A stretch of DNA of 64,000 nt from Ornithinimicrobium pekingense DSM 21552. GTDB lineage: Bacteria > Actinomycetota > Actinomycetes > Actinomycetales > Dermatophilaceae. The stretch lies in assembly GCF_000421185.1 (NCBI RefSeq), contig NZ_ATWJ01000013.1, forward strand, positions 124,001 to 188,000. The letters are read 5' to 3'. This document shows positions 9,009 through 18,929 of this stretch, in pieces; the first letter of the stretch is position 1, and each line of letters starts with the position of its first letter. Made by a program: the position numbers and the translations under genes. Below the pieces are notes generated by a model. That model did not search any database, was not told the origin of the DNA, and saw nothing but the letters and a program-made list of their open reading frames with translations.

Positions 9009-10327
9009 CTAGAAGAGCCAGAGCGCCAGCGGGATCGCCAGCACCAGGCTCAGCGCGACCCGGACGAACCAGATGGCCAGCAGCCGCGGGATCGAGACCG
9101 GGATCTGGGTGCCGAGCAGGCTGGGCACCATCGCGGAGAAGAAGATGACCTGGGAGACGCAGACGACCGCGACGACGAACTTCACCGACATCGCCGACTC
9201 CGTGACCAGCGCGGCCGGCAGGAACATCTCGGAGATGCCCAGCGCGGCGGCCTTGGCCACCAGCAGCGGCTCGGGGATCTGCAGGGCCCAGGTGATCGGG
9301 TAGAAGAGGTAGCCCAGCCAGTCGAAGACCGGGGTGTACTTGGCCAGGACGAGGCCGATGAGCCCGACCGACAGGATCGAGGGCAGGATCGCCATCGCCA
9401 TGAGCACGCCGTCCTTGAGGTTGGCCAGGACCGTGCGCCCGACGCCGGGGTCGGCGGCGACGGTCGCCCGGGCGGCCCGCCAGGCGGCGCCCAGCCGGGA
9501 CCCCTCGGGGTCCTGCTCCGGCCGCGGCGTGACGCCGGGGGCGTAGTCGTCGGGCTCGCGGGACAGCGGCCAGACCCGCACGGTGACCGCGGTCACCAGG
9601 AAGGTGATGACCAGGGTGGACCAGAAGTAGAGGGTCCAGTGGCCCATGAGGTCCAGGGCGCCGGCCACGACGATCATGAACGTGGCCGACACCGTGGAGA
9701 AGCCGGTGGCGATGGTCATCGACTCGCGGCGGTTGTACTTGCCCTCGAGGTAGACCCGGTTGGTGATGAGCAGCGCCAGGGAGTATGACCCCACGAAGCT
9801 GGCGACCGCGTCGATCGCCGAGCGCCCCGGCGTGCGGAAGACCGGCACCATGAACGGGCGCACCAGCACCCCGACCAGCTCCATCAGCCCGTAGCCCACG
9901 AGCAGCGCCAGGAAGACCGCCCCGATCGGCACGAGCAGCCCGACCGGGATGACCAGGGCGTTGAGCAGGAACGGGCCCATGTCGTCCTCGAAGAGCCACG
10001 CCGGTCCGACCCCGAGGACGAGCATCACGCCGACGACCAGGCCCAGGACGCGCAGGACCGAGAAGACCGTGGTCGTGCGGTCGCGGCGCCAGGTGCCGGA
10101 CACCCAGGGGTATGCCGCACCCGCGGCGATGAGCGCGAGCGCGTACCACGGCAGGACCGCGGGGATCTCCGCGCGCAGCCAACTGACGACGTGGTCCAGC
10201 GGGATCGTGCTCCTGTCGCCGATGGTGACCGGCACGAAGAACATGAGGATGCCGATCGCGGACAGGACGAAGAACTTCCACATCGCCGGCTTGCCGGTCC
10301 CGACCTGCTGGTCGGAGGTGGCGGTGC

Positions 10328-10331
<4 letters not shown>
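9009..10331 (-). CDS. YjiH-type membrane protein (nucleoside-recognition/Gate domain)
   Basis: A 440-residue integral membrane protein. N-terminus [20 protein letters not shown] precedes the first helix ([18 protein letters not shown]). A Gate-like segment runs through [31 protein letters not shown], and a second hydrophobic half follows a charged loop with [10 protein letters not shown]. Proteins of this group are often found next to histidine-degradation genes in actinobacteria and are assumed to carry histidine or urocanate; that role is unproven. The ATG overlaps the hutU stop (ATGA), so it is translated with urocanase. Confidence 0.8.
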
Positions 10332-11992
<1,661 letters not shown>

Positions 11993-12091
11993 GGGGGTCT
12001 CCTTCGACGGGGGTATGGCGTGGGCCGGGTGGGGCTGACCTCCATCAGACCCTCCGCCCGGCCCGCCGCCAACCCTTCTCGCACACCCGAC

Positions 12092-12107
12092 GTCCGGCAT
12101 GCGAGAC
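12092..12107. promoter_or_regulatory. Candidate hut operator, site 2
   Basis: GTCCGGCATGCGAGAC, same orientation as site 1 relative to its target. It lies 100-115 bases upstream of the hutU ATG, which has a leader with a ribosome site. Thirteen or more of 16 positions agree with sites 1 and 3. Confidence 0.6.
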
Positions 12108-12143
12108 GGCACAGTCTCTCCGCACCCTCCACACCAGCGATTG

Positions 12144-12181
12144 GGACCGAGTAGTGTCGCTATGGCGACGCCGTTCGGTCA
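12144..12181. repeat. Palindromic element, copy 1 (3' side of the broken DUF559 gene)
   Basis: An imperfect hairpin: left arm GACCGAGTAGTGTCG, six-base loop CTATGG, right arm CGACGCCGTTCGGTC. Several mispairs are G-U, as if the folded RNA form were kept. The central part (GTGTCG, loop ending ATGG, CGAC) matches the perfect palindrome at 13249-13286 in the same orientation. The stop of the degraded gene's 3' frame (12179-12181) falls inside it. Confidence 0.7.
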
Positions 12182-13122
12182 CAGTGTCGGCCAGGTCGTG
12201 AGCGCACAGCCCTCCGAGCACGGTCGCGCCCGACCGGCCCACCCCCGGTGGCGCAGCGCGAGGGCGAGCTCACCCGCGACCTCGCACGGCTGGTTGTCCA
12301 GCTCCAGGGGTGTGACGCGAAGGGTCACCTCGCCGCGGCCCGCCGCGCGCCTGTCGCGCCGCCGGTCGACATGGAACCGCTCACCGGCATGCCAAAGACG
12401 GCCGTCGATCTCCACGTTCGTCCTGAAGGTTCGGTTGGTCAGGTCGGTCCTCGTGCGCGGTCCTGCCGCATCGCCTGGCGCGCGAACGGAGGCAGCCCGT
12501 GCGGCCGACGGACACGCCCCTCGAACCACGTCTCGGGCAGGCTCTCCGCCCCTTCACCCACCTCCCAGAACGCCAACCGCAGCTCCCGCCGCATCCGATG
12601 CCGGGACCGGCCCTCGAGCTCGCTCAGCAGTGCGACGGCGTCGACCGACCGCTCCTGGCACGCCCGCGCGGCCAGGGCTACGGCGTCGTCGACCGAGCAG
12701 TCAGCCCGGTCGGCGATGTCGATCACGGTCGCCGCCAGGCGGGTGACGGGCAACCCGTCCACGCGCACCGGGTCGAGGTGACGACGCCGGACCACACGGA
12801 TCCCCGGCATCGGCTCGGGGTGACGCTCGTGCGGCACCCCGACGCAGAGCTCCGCCGGCGGGGTCCACTCGAGCCGCCACACGTAGGACGCGGAGCGCAG
12901 GAGCAGCACGCTACCGGTGCCGCAGCGGAGCAGGCCGGCCCAGGCCCGCGCATGCCAGTCGACAGAGCCGCTGTGGGTGAGGTAGACGCCGGGGTGGAGC
13001 TGCTGCCAGTCGCCCCGCCGCAGCCGCCACCTCACCCGGGCCGCCGTCATGCCGGAGGCGAGCGCCTGTGCCCGGCTGACCACACGGCTCTGCCGGCGCG
13101 CCAGTCGGTCGAGGTCCACCAC
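12179..13122 (-). pseudogene. Frameshifted AbiEi-antitoxin-like/DUF559 endonuclease-like gene
   Basis: Two frames join to make one protein of a common actinobacterial type. The 5' frame (13122 to 12439) gives an AbiEi-like winged-helix N-terminus: SRAQALASGMTAARVRWRLRRG, then DWQQLHPGVYLTHSG. It ends in LPETWFEGRVRRPHGLPPFARQ and a stop. The 3' frame (about 12480 to 12179) continues with RTDLTNRTF and VEIDGRLWHAG, then ERFHVDRRRDRRAAG and LRVTPLEL, the Vsr/DUF559 nuclease-fold pattern E-x-D-G-x-x-x-H. The shift lies between 12441 and 12480, near a GCACGAGG run. A start at 13122 or 13119 (GTG) is likely. It may be a real inactivation or a sequencing error. Flanked by the two matched palindromes. 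Confidence 0.75.
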
Positions 13123-13248
13123 CCGATGTTGCCGCGGTCAGGGTGCACCTCGCGGCGGTTGTCCACAGAGGGACCGGCGCGTGAGTCCGTTCACACGACC
13201 GAGCGGGGATGTCCACGCGGTGGGCCGTGCGCACCGCGGCACACAGCT

Positions 13249-13286
13249 GGACCGATCGGTGTCGTGATGGCGACACCGATCGGTCC
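13249..13286. repeat. Palindromic element, copy 2 (5' side of the broken DUF559 gene)
   Basis: A perfect 16-bp inverted repeat: left arm GGACCGATCGGTGTCG, loop TGATGG, right arm its exact complement. It matches the element at 12144-12181 in orientation and core. It lies 83 bases beyond the stop of hutH (minus strand), so it could also stop hutH transcription, but there is no T-run. The rest of 13123-13369 shows no gene. Confidence 0.8.
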
Positions 13287-13369
13287 CAGCGACGGCGTTC
13301 GGTAAGGACGATAGACCGCAGGTGGCGGCAGGACGGGTGCGGCGCAGGGGCCGCGGCAGAGGCCGCCCC

Positions 13370-14938
13370 TCAGGCGAGCGGGCCCGTCTGCTGCTCCGCG
13401 GCGGCACGTACGTGACCGTCCAGCACGAGGTCGACGACAGCCTCGATCTCGGGCGAGAGGTGGCGGTCCGGCCCGGGGCCGGCGACACCGGCGCCGCGCA
13501 GCAGGGCCACGACCGCGGCGGTGGCCGGCGCCGGTGCCAGCGGGGCCCGCAGGTCCAGGGCGCGGGCGGCGGTCAGCACCTCGACCGCGAGGACGCGGGC
13601 CAGCCCGTCGACGCTGCGGCGCAGCTTGCGGGCGGCGCCCCAGCCCATCGACACGTGGTCCTCCTGCATGGCCGAGGACGGGATGGAGTCGACGCTGGCC
13701 GGGGCGGCCAGCCGCTTGAGCTCGGAGACGACGGCGGCCTGGGTGTACTGCGCGATCATCAGTCCCGAGTCGGTGCCCGGGTCGTCGGCGAGGAAGGGCG
13801 GCAGACCGTGGCTGCGGGCGACGTCGAGGAAGCGGTCGGTGCGCCGCTCGGCGATGCTCGCCACGTCGGCGGTGACCACCGCGAGGAAGTCGAGGACATG
13901 GGCGACCGGGGCGCCGTGGAAGTTGCCGTTGGACTCCACCCGGCCGTCGAGGGTGACCACGGGGTTGTCCACGGCGGCGGACAGCTCCCGTCCGGCCACC
14001 AGGCGGGCGTGGTCGCAGGTGTCGCGGGCGGAGCCGTGGACCTGCGGCGAGCAGCGCAGCGAGTAGGCGTCCTGGACCCGGGTGCAGGCCTCGGTGCGGT
14101 GGCTCTCCCGGATCGCGCTGCCGCTCATGACCGCGCGGAGGTTGGCCGCCGAGGCTGCCTGGCCCGGATGCGGCCGCAGCGCCTGCAGGTCGGCGGCGAA
14201 GACGTCGTCGGTGCCCAGCTGCCCCTCCACGCTCATCGCGGCGGCGACGTCGGCGGTGGTGAGCAGCGTGCCCAGGTCGTGCAGGGCCAGCACGAGCATG
14301 CCGAGCATGCCGTCGGTGCCGTTGATGAGGGCCAGCCCCTCCTTCTCCGCCAGCTCCACCGGCGTGATCCCCGCGGCGGCGAGGGCGTCCCCGGCGGCCA
14401 GCAGCTCACCGGACGCGTCACGGACCTGCCCCTCCCCCATCACGGCCAGCGCGCAGTGGGCGAGCGGGGCGAGGTCGCCGGAGCAGCCGAGCGAGCCGTG
14501 CTCGCGGACGACCGGGGTGATGCCGGCGTTGAGGAGCGCGGCATACGCCTGGGCTGTCTCGACCCGCACGCCGGTGCGGCCGGTGGCGAGCGTGGACAGG
14601 CGCAGCAGCATGGTCGCGCGGACCACCTCGCGCTCGACCTCCGGGCCGGAGCCCGCGGCGTGGCTGCGGACCAGGCTGCGCTGCAGCTGGGCGCGCTTCT
14701 CCGGCGGGATGCTGGTGGTGGCCAGGGCGCCGAAGCCGGTGGAGATGCCGTAGTGCGGCTCGGAGTCTCCGGCGAGGCCGTCGATGATCCGGCGGGTCGC
14801 CGCGACCGCCTCGAGCGCGGCGTCGGACAGCCGCACGGGGGCGCCGTGCCGGGCGACGGCGACGACGTCCTCGGGGCTGAGCGGGCCGACGTCGACGGTG
14901 ACCTCGGCGGGCAGGGTGGGGACGGGCAGACGGCTCAT
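13370..14938 (-). CDS. hutH: Histidine ammonia-lyase
   Basis: First step of histidine degradation: non-oxidative deamination to urocanate. 522 residues, MIO-dependent lyase family. GISTGFGAL (residues 64-72) with the catalytic tyrosine just before it, the MIO-forming region GSLGCSGDLAPLAH (148-161), NGTDGMLGM, and the C-terminal SSAMQEDHVSMGW are all present. The prosthetic triad reads Cys-Ser-Gly (152-154) instead of the usual Ala-Ser-Gly; I recall the same variant in Streptomyces HutH. Transcribed alone, with hut operator site 3 centred about 62 bases upstream of the ATG. The IclR gene is one gene away. Confidence 0.95.
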   Translation of the reverse strand: MSRLPVPTLPAEVTVDVGPLSPEDVVAVARHGAPVRLSDAALEAVAATRRIIDGLAGDSEPHYGISTGFGALATTSIPPEKRAQLQRSLVRSHAAGSGPEVEREVVRATMLLRLSTLATGRTGVRVETAQAYAALLNAGITPVVREHGSLGCSGDLAPLAHCALAVMGEGQVRDASGELLAAGDALAAAGITPVELAEKEGLALINGTDGMLGMLVLALHDLGTLLTTADVAAAMSVEGQLGTDDVFAADLQALRPHPGQAASAANLRAVMSGSAIRESHRTEACTRVQDAYSLRCSPQVHGSARDTCDHARLVAGRELSAAVDNPVVTLDGRVESNGNFHGAPVAHVLDFLAVVTADVASIAERRTDRFLDVARSHGLPPFLADDPGTDSGLMIAQYTQAAVVSELKRLAAPASVDSIPSSAMQEDHVSMGWGAARKLRRSVDGLARVLAVEVLTAARALDLRAPLAPAPATAAVVALLRGAGVAGPGPDRHLSPEIEAVVDLVLDGHVRAAAEQQTGPLA

Positions 14939-14992
14939 GGCCCTACTCCACACGACCCGACGAGCCTGCAGCAGCCGCGTGCCCGCTCATTC

Positions 14993-15008
14993 GTCTCACA
15001 TGCCAGAC
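14993..15008. promoter_or_regulatory. Candidate hut operator, site 3
   Basis: GTCTCACATGCCAGAC on the plus strand; its complement GTCTGGCATGTGAGAC is the most symmetric of the three copies (GTCT, central CATG, AGAC). Centred about 62 bases upstream of the hutH ATG, matching the spacing at site 1. Confidence 0.6.
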
Positions 15009-15037
15009 AGGGCCACCACAGCCGGCCCTGACGCGCC

Positions 15038-15646
15038 TCAGAGCAGGCCGGCCCGCTTCGCCGCCCGGCGGGCGGTCGCCGGCACGACGACGACGAACCG
15101 CTCGAGCACGACCATCGTGTCGTCGGTGACCTGCTCACCGGCCGCGGCGCCGGCGGCGAAGTGCACCCGGTGGGTGGCCCGCCACTGCTCCAGCGACCCC
15201 TCCCCCTCGCGGCGGGCGTGGTCCTCGCCGACGTCGCCGAAGCGGACGACCTCGACGTGCGTGGTGCGGATCAGCGCCCGCGGCCGTTCCCGGCCGTCGA
15301 CGACGATCGAGAGCAGCCCCGGCTCGGGCAGCACGACGTCGACACCCGTGCGCACGAGGGTGTCACCCTCCGCGGGCCCCTGGCCGCCGGTCGGCACGTC
15401 GGCCTCGGCGTCGGCCCGCCGCCGCGCCTCGTCCTCGTACTCGTGCAGCGCGGTGGCCGTGGCGGTCTTGCGGCCGCCCAGGACCAGCTCGAGCAGCCGG
15501 TCGGACTCCTCCGGCGTCGCCCCGAAGGACCACGCCGGCGGTGGCAGGGTCTCGGAGACGGTGGCGCCGAGGTAGGCCCCCGCCGGGTTGAGGCCGCCGC
15601 GCACCCGCGCGTCGGCCCAGAAGCGGCTGATCTCGGCGTCGTCCAC
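15038..15646 (-). CDS. ASCH-domain protein
   Basis: A protein of about 202 residues starting VDDAEISRFWADARVRGGL. The ASCH signature GRKTATATALHEYE is visible in the middle, preceded by WSFGATPEESDRLLELVLGG; the rest of the domain includes LLSIVVDGRERPRALIRTTHVEVVRF and VHFAAG. ASCH domains form a beta-barrel related to PUA and are thought to bind RNA or nucleosides; some are amidohydrolases acting on acetylcytidine. The GTG at 15646 is preferred to the one at 15655 because TACGGT ends seven bases before it, fitting a leaderless start. Divergent from the IclR gene; no evident link to histidine use. Confidence 0.8.
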   Translation of the reverse strand: MDDAEISRFWADARVRGGLNPAGAYLGATVSETLPPPAWSFGATPEESDRLLELVLGGRKTATATALHEYEDEARRRADAEADVPTGGQGPAEGDTLVRTGVDVVLPEPGLLSIVVDGRERPRALIRTTHVEVVRFGDVGEDHARREGEGSLEQWRATHRVHFAAGAAAGEQVTDDTMVVLERFVVVVPATARRAAKRAGLL

Positions 15647-15697
15647 ACCGACCACCGTAGACGCCCGCCGCCGCGGCGGCGGCGGCATACTGGCGCG

Positions 15698-16465
15698 GTG
15701 GCCAACGCACCCGCAGCAGCGCACGCGCTCGACGTGCTCATGCTGCTGGCCCGCCACGCCACGCCCCTGCCCGCCGCGACGGTCGCCCGCGAGCTGGGCC
15801 TGCCCCGGTCCACCACCTACCACCTGCTGGCGGTGCTGGCCGAGCGCGGCTTCGTCGTCCACCTGCCCGAGGAACGCCGCTACGGCCTGGGGGTGGCGGC
15901 CTTCGAGCTGGGCTCGGCCTACACCCGGCACGCGCCGCTGCAGCGGCTCGCCCGCCCGGTGCTCGCCCGGCTGGCGGACACCACCGGGCACAACGCCCAC
16001 CTGGGGGCGCTGCACGGGCGCGACGTCGTCTACGTCGTCGAGGAGCGCGTCGCCGGCCGTCCCTCGCTCGTCAGCGACGTCGGCGTCCGGCTGCCGGCCT
16101 CGCTGACGGCGACCGGCCTGGCGATCCTCGCCGCCCTGCCCGCCGCCCAGGTGCGCGCGCTCTTCCCCTCCGCCGACGCGTTCGTCCAGCGGCACGGCGT
16201 CGGGCCCTCGTCGCTGTCCACCCTGCGCCCGCTCCTCGCGCAGGCCCGGACCCGCGGGTATGCCGTGGAGCACGGGTTCGTCACGCCCGGCCTGGACTCC
16301 GTCGCCTCCGCCGTGCTCGACCACTCCGGCCACCCGGTCGCCGGGGTCGCCGTGACCGCCGAGCGCGAGCACCTGAGCCCCGGGGCGGTCGAGGACGTCG
16401 TGACCCAGGTGCGCCGCGCCGCCCTCGAGGTCTCCCGGCGGCTCGGGCACCGGGCACGCCCGTGA
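15698..16465 (+). CDS. IclR-family transcriptional regulator, candidate hut regulator
   Basis: 255 residues. N-terminal winged helix: AAHALDVLMLLARHATPLP, then VARELGLPRSTTYHLLAVLAERGFV as the recognition-helix region; effector domain from about residue 75 with LGSAYTRHAPLQRLARP and VAGVAVTAE near the end. Starts with GTG; CATACT ends six bases before it, suggesting a leaderless mRNA. It is the only one-component regulator in the hut region, and an IclR-type protein (HutR) is known to control hut genes in Corynebacterium. The three hut dyads resemble, from memory, the TCTG-N6-CAGA-type site of that protein. Control of hut genes is therefore likely but inferred. Confidence 0.85.
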   Translation: MANAPAAAHALDVLMLLARHATPLPAATVARELGLPRSTTYHLLAVLAERGFVVHLPEERRYGLGVAAFELGSAYTRHAPLQRLARPVLARLADTTGHNAHLGALHGRDVVYVVEERVAGRPSLVSDVGVRLPASLTATGLAILAALPAAQVRALFPSADAFVQRHGVGPSSLSTLRPLLAQARTRGYAVEHGFVTPGLDSVASAVLDHSGHPVAGVAVTAEREHLSPGAVEDVVTQVRRAALEVSRRLGHRARP

Positions 16466-16532
16466 CACCTGCGGTCCTGCCGGCCCCCTGACGGGTCGCC
16501 CCCGGGCCGATCCGTCGTTACCGTCAGGGCGC

Positions 16533-17819
16533 ATGGACATCCTCTGGGGCATCGGCGGCATGCTGGCCCTCATCGCCCTCGGCCTGCTGCTCTCCTCCAA
16601 CCGGCGCCGGGTGCGGTGGCGCACGGTCCTGTCGGCCCTGGCGATCCAGATCGTCTTCGGCGTGCTCGTCCTCTACTGGTCGGCCGGCGTGGCGGTGCTC
16701 GGCACGGTCACCGAGGGCGTGCAGGCCGTCATCAACTCGGCCAACGCCGGCATCAGCTTCCTCTTCGGACCGGTGCTGCCGCAGGGCGAGGACGCGGGCG
16801 TGGTCTTCGCCTTCCAGGTGCTGCCGGTCATCATCTTCTTCGCCTCCCTCACCGCGGTGCTCTACCACTTCGGCATCCTGCAGTTCGTCGTCGAGAAGCT
16901 CGGCGCCGCGCTCGGCTGGGCGCTGGGCACCCGCAAGGCGGAGTCGGTCAACGCCGCCGCCAACATCTTCGTCGGCCAGACCGAGGCGCCCCTGGTCATC
17001 CGGCCCTACCTGCGGGGGCTGTCCCGCTCCGGCCTGTTCGCCGTCATGGTCGGCGGTCTGTCGACGGTGGCCGGCTCGGTGCTCGTCGGCTACTCCCTGC
17101 TCGGCGCCCCGCTGGAGTACCTCATCGCCGCCTCCTTCATGGCCGCCCCCGGCGCGCTGATGATGGCCAAGCTCATCGAGCCCGAGACCGAGGAGGAGGA
17201 CGAGCACGAGGAGCGCGACGGCATACCCGACGGCGAGGAGCCGCGCGAGGAGGAGGCGCACGAGCGCGCCGAGGAGGACGACGACGAGCTCGAGGGTATG
17301 GAGTACCGCAACGTCATCGACGCCGCCGCCTCGGGCGCCGGGGACGGGCTGAAGCTGGCGCTGAACATCGGCGCGATGCTGCTGGCCTTCATCTCCCTCA
17401 TCGCGCTGGTCAACCTGCTGCTCGGGGTGGTGGGCGGCTGGTTCGGCAACCCCGAGCTGACCTTCGAGCAGATCCTGGGCTACGTCTTCGCGCCGCTGAT
17501 GACCGTCATCGGCGTGCCGTGGGCCGAGGCGACGAGCGCCGGCAGCTTCGTGGGGCAGAAGGTGGTCGTCAACGAGTTCGTCGCGTTCAGCAACTTCGCG
17601 CCGACCATCGAGGAGTTCAGCCCCAAGACGGCGGCCATCATCACCTTCGCGCTGACCGGCTTCGCCAACCTGGGTTCCCTGGGCATCCTGCTCGGCGGCC
17701 TCGGCGGGCTCATCCGGCACCGGCGGCGCGAGATCGCCCAGCTGGGCCTGCGCGCGATCGCGGCGGGGACCCTGGCCAACCTGATGAGCGCCACGATCGC
17801 CGGGATCCTCATCGGCTGA
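16533..17819 (+). CDS. NupC-family concentrative nucleoside transporter
   Basis: 428 residues, CNT family, cation-coupled nucleoside uptake across the cell membrane. The family motif GQTEAPLVIRPYL and the later VVVNEFVAFSNFAP are clear; hydrophobic helices occur throughout. Unusual: between helices, residues about 220-255 form a highly acidic insert (ETEEEDEHEERDG, EEPREEEAHERAEEDDDE) that is longer and more charged than the usual loop. TACCGT lies eight bases before the ATG, so the transcript is probably leaderless. Follows the IclR gene by 67 bases in the same direction; no reason to link it with histidine. Confidence 0.9.
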   Translation: MDILWGIGGMLALIALGLLLSSNRRRVRWRTVLSALAIQIVFGVLVLYWSAGVAVLGTVTEGVQAVINSANAGISFLFGPVLPQGEDAGVVFAFQVLPVIIFFASLTAVLYHFGILQFVVEKLGAALGWALGTRKAESVNAAANIFVGQTEAPLVIRPYLRGLSRSGLFAVMVGGLSTVAGSVLVGYSLLGAPLEYLIAASFMAAPGALMMAKLIEPETEEEDEHEERDGIPDGEEPREEEAHERAEEDDDELEGMEYRNVIDAAASGAGDGLKLALNIGAMLLAFISLIALVNLLLGVVGGWFGNPELTFEQILGYVFAPLMTVIGVPWAEATSAGSFVGQKVVVNEFVAFSNFAPTIEEFSPKTAAIITFALTGFANLGSLGILLGGLGGLIRHRRREIAQLGLRAIAAGTLANLMSATIAGILIG

Positions 17820-17846
17820 GGACGGGCGGTCGGTAGGTTGGGCGGC

Positions 17847-18836
17847 ATGCGAGCCATCACGATCAGCGAGCCCGGAGACGCCGACGTCCTTGCGGTGACC
17901 GAGGTGGACCGGCCCGAGCCCCGCGAGGGGGAGGTCCTCGTCGAGGTCGTCACGGCGGGCGTCAACCGCGCCGACGTGCAGCAGCGCAAGGGCTTCTACC
18001 CGCCGCCGGAGGGGGCCTCCGCGCTGCCCGGCCTGGAGGTCAGCGGCACGGTCAGCGCCCTGGGCCCCGGCACCGAGGGCTCCGGGTGGTCGGTCGGCGA
18101 CGAGGTGTGCGCGCTGCTGGCCGGGGGCGGGTATGCGGAGCACGTCGCGGTGCCAGTCGGCCAGCTGCTGCCCGTGCCGGCCGGGGTGAGCCTGGCCGAC
18201 GCCGGCGGCCTGCCCGAGGTCGCCTGCACGGTCTGGAGCAACCTGGCGCTCGAGGCGGGGCTGAAGGAGGGCGAGACCGTGCTGCTGCACGGCGGGTCCA
18301 GCGGCATCGGGACCATGGCCATCCAGGTGGCCAGGCAGCTGGGCGCGCGGGTGGTCGTGACCGCCGGGTCGCAGGCCAAGCTCGACGCGTGCCGCGAGCT
18401 CGGTGCCGACGTGCTGGTGAACTACCGGGAGCAGGACTTCGTCGAGGAGGTCCGCGGCGCCACCGACGGGCGTGGGGCGGACGTGATCCTCGACGTGGTC
18501 GGCGCGAAGTATCTCGGCCGCAACGTCGAGGCGCTCGCCCCTGACGGGCGGCTCGTGGTCATCGGGCTGCTCGGCGGTGCCAAGGCCGAGCTCAACCTGG
18601 GCCAGCTGCTGTCGAAGCGGGCGCGGGTCATCGCCACGTCGCTGCGGTCACGCCCGCTCGAGGGCAAGGCCGAGATCGTCGCCTCCGTGCGGGAGCACGT
18701 GTGGCCGTGGGTCGAGCAGGGGCTGGTGCGCACGGTGGTCCAGTCGCGCCACCCGCTCGAGCAGGCCGCCGAGGCCCACCGCGAGATGGAGGCGTCCGGC
18801 CACGTGGGCAAGATCCTCCTTGACGTGAAGCGCTGA
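17847..18836 (+). CDS. NAD(P)H quinone oxidoreductase (zinc-free MDR family, PIG3-like)
   Basis: 329 residues. GroES-like N-terminus with AGVNRADVQQRKGFYPPP, the PIG3/TIGR02824-type signature; VLLHGGSSGIGTMAIQVAR is the dinucleotide-binding loop of this zinc-independent branch; LDVVGAKYLGRNVEAL and LLGGAKAELNLGQLLSKR follow. It likely reduces quinones with NADPH in the cytoplasm; the physiological substrate is unknown. ATG at 17847 is used because TAGGTT (17834-17839) ends seven bases before it, a leaderless arrangement. Confidence 0.9.
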   Translation: MRAITISEPGDADVLAVTEVDRPEPREGEVLVEVVTAGVNRADVQQRKGFYPPPEGASALPGLEVSGTVSALGPGTEGSGWSVGDEVCALLAGGGYAEHVAVPVGQLLPVPAGVSLADAGGLPEVACTVWSNLALEAGLKEGETVLLHGGSSGIGTMAIQVARQLGARVVVTAGSQAKLDACRELGADVLVNYREQDFVEEVRGATDGRGADVILDVVGAKYLGRNVEALAPDGRLVVIGLLGGAKAELNLGQLLSKRARVIATSLRSRPLEGKAEIVASVREHVWPWVEQGLVRTVVQSRHPLEQAAEAHREMEASGHVGKILLDVKR

Positions 18837-18929
18837 GCAGGCCGCATACTGTCCTCGCAGGTCTGACGGGGGGCTCCGCCGAACGACGAGACCGCACCGC
18901 CGTGTCCCGTTCGTGATGGGGGTCCTCCC

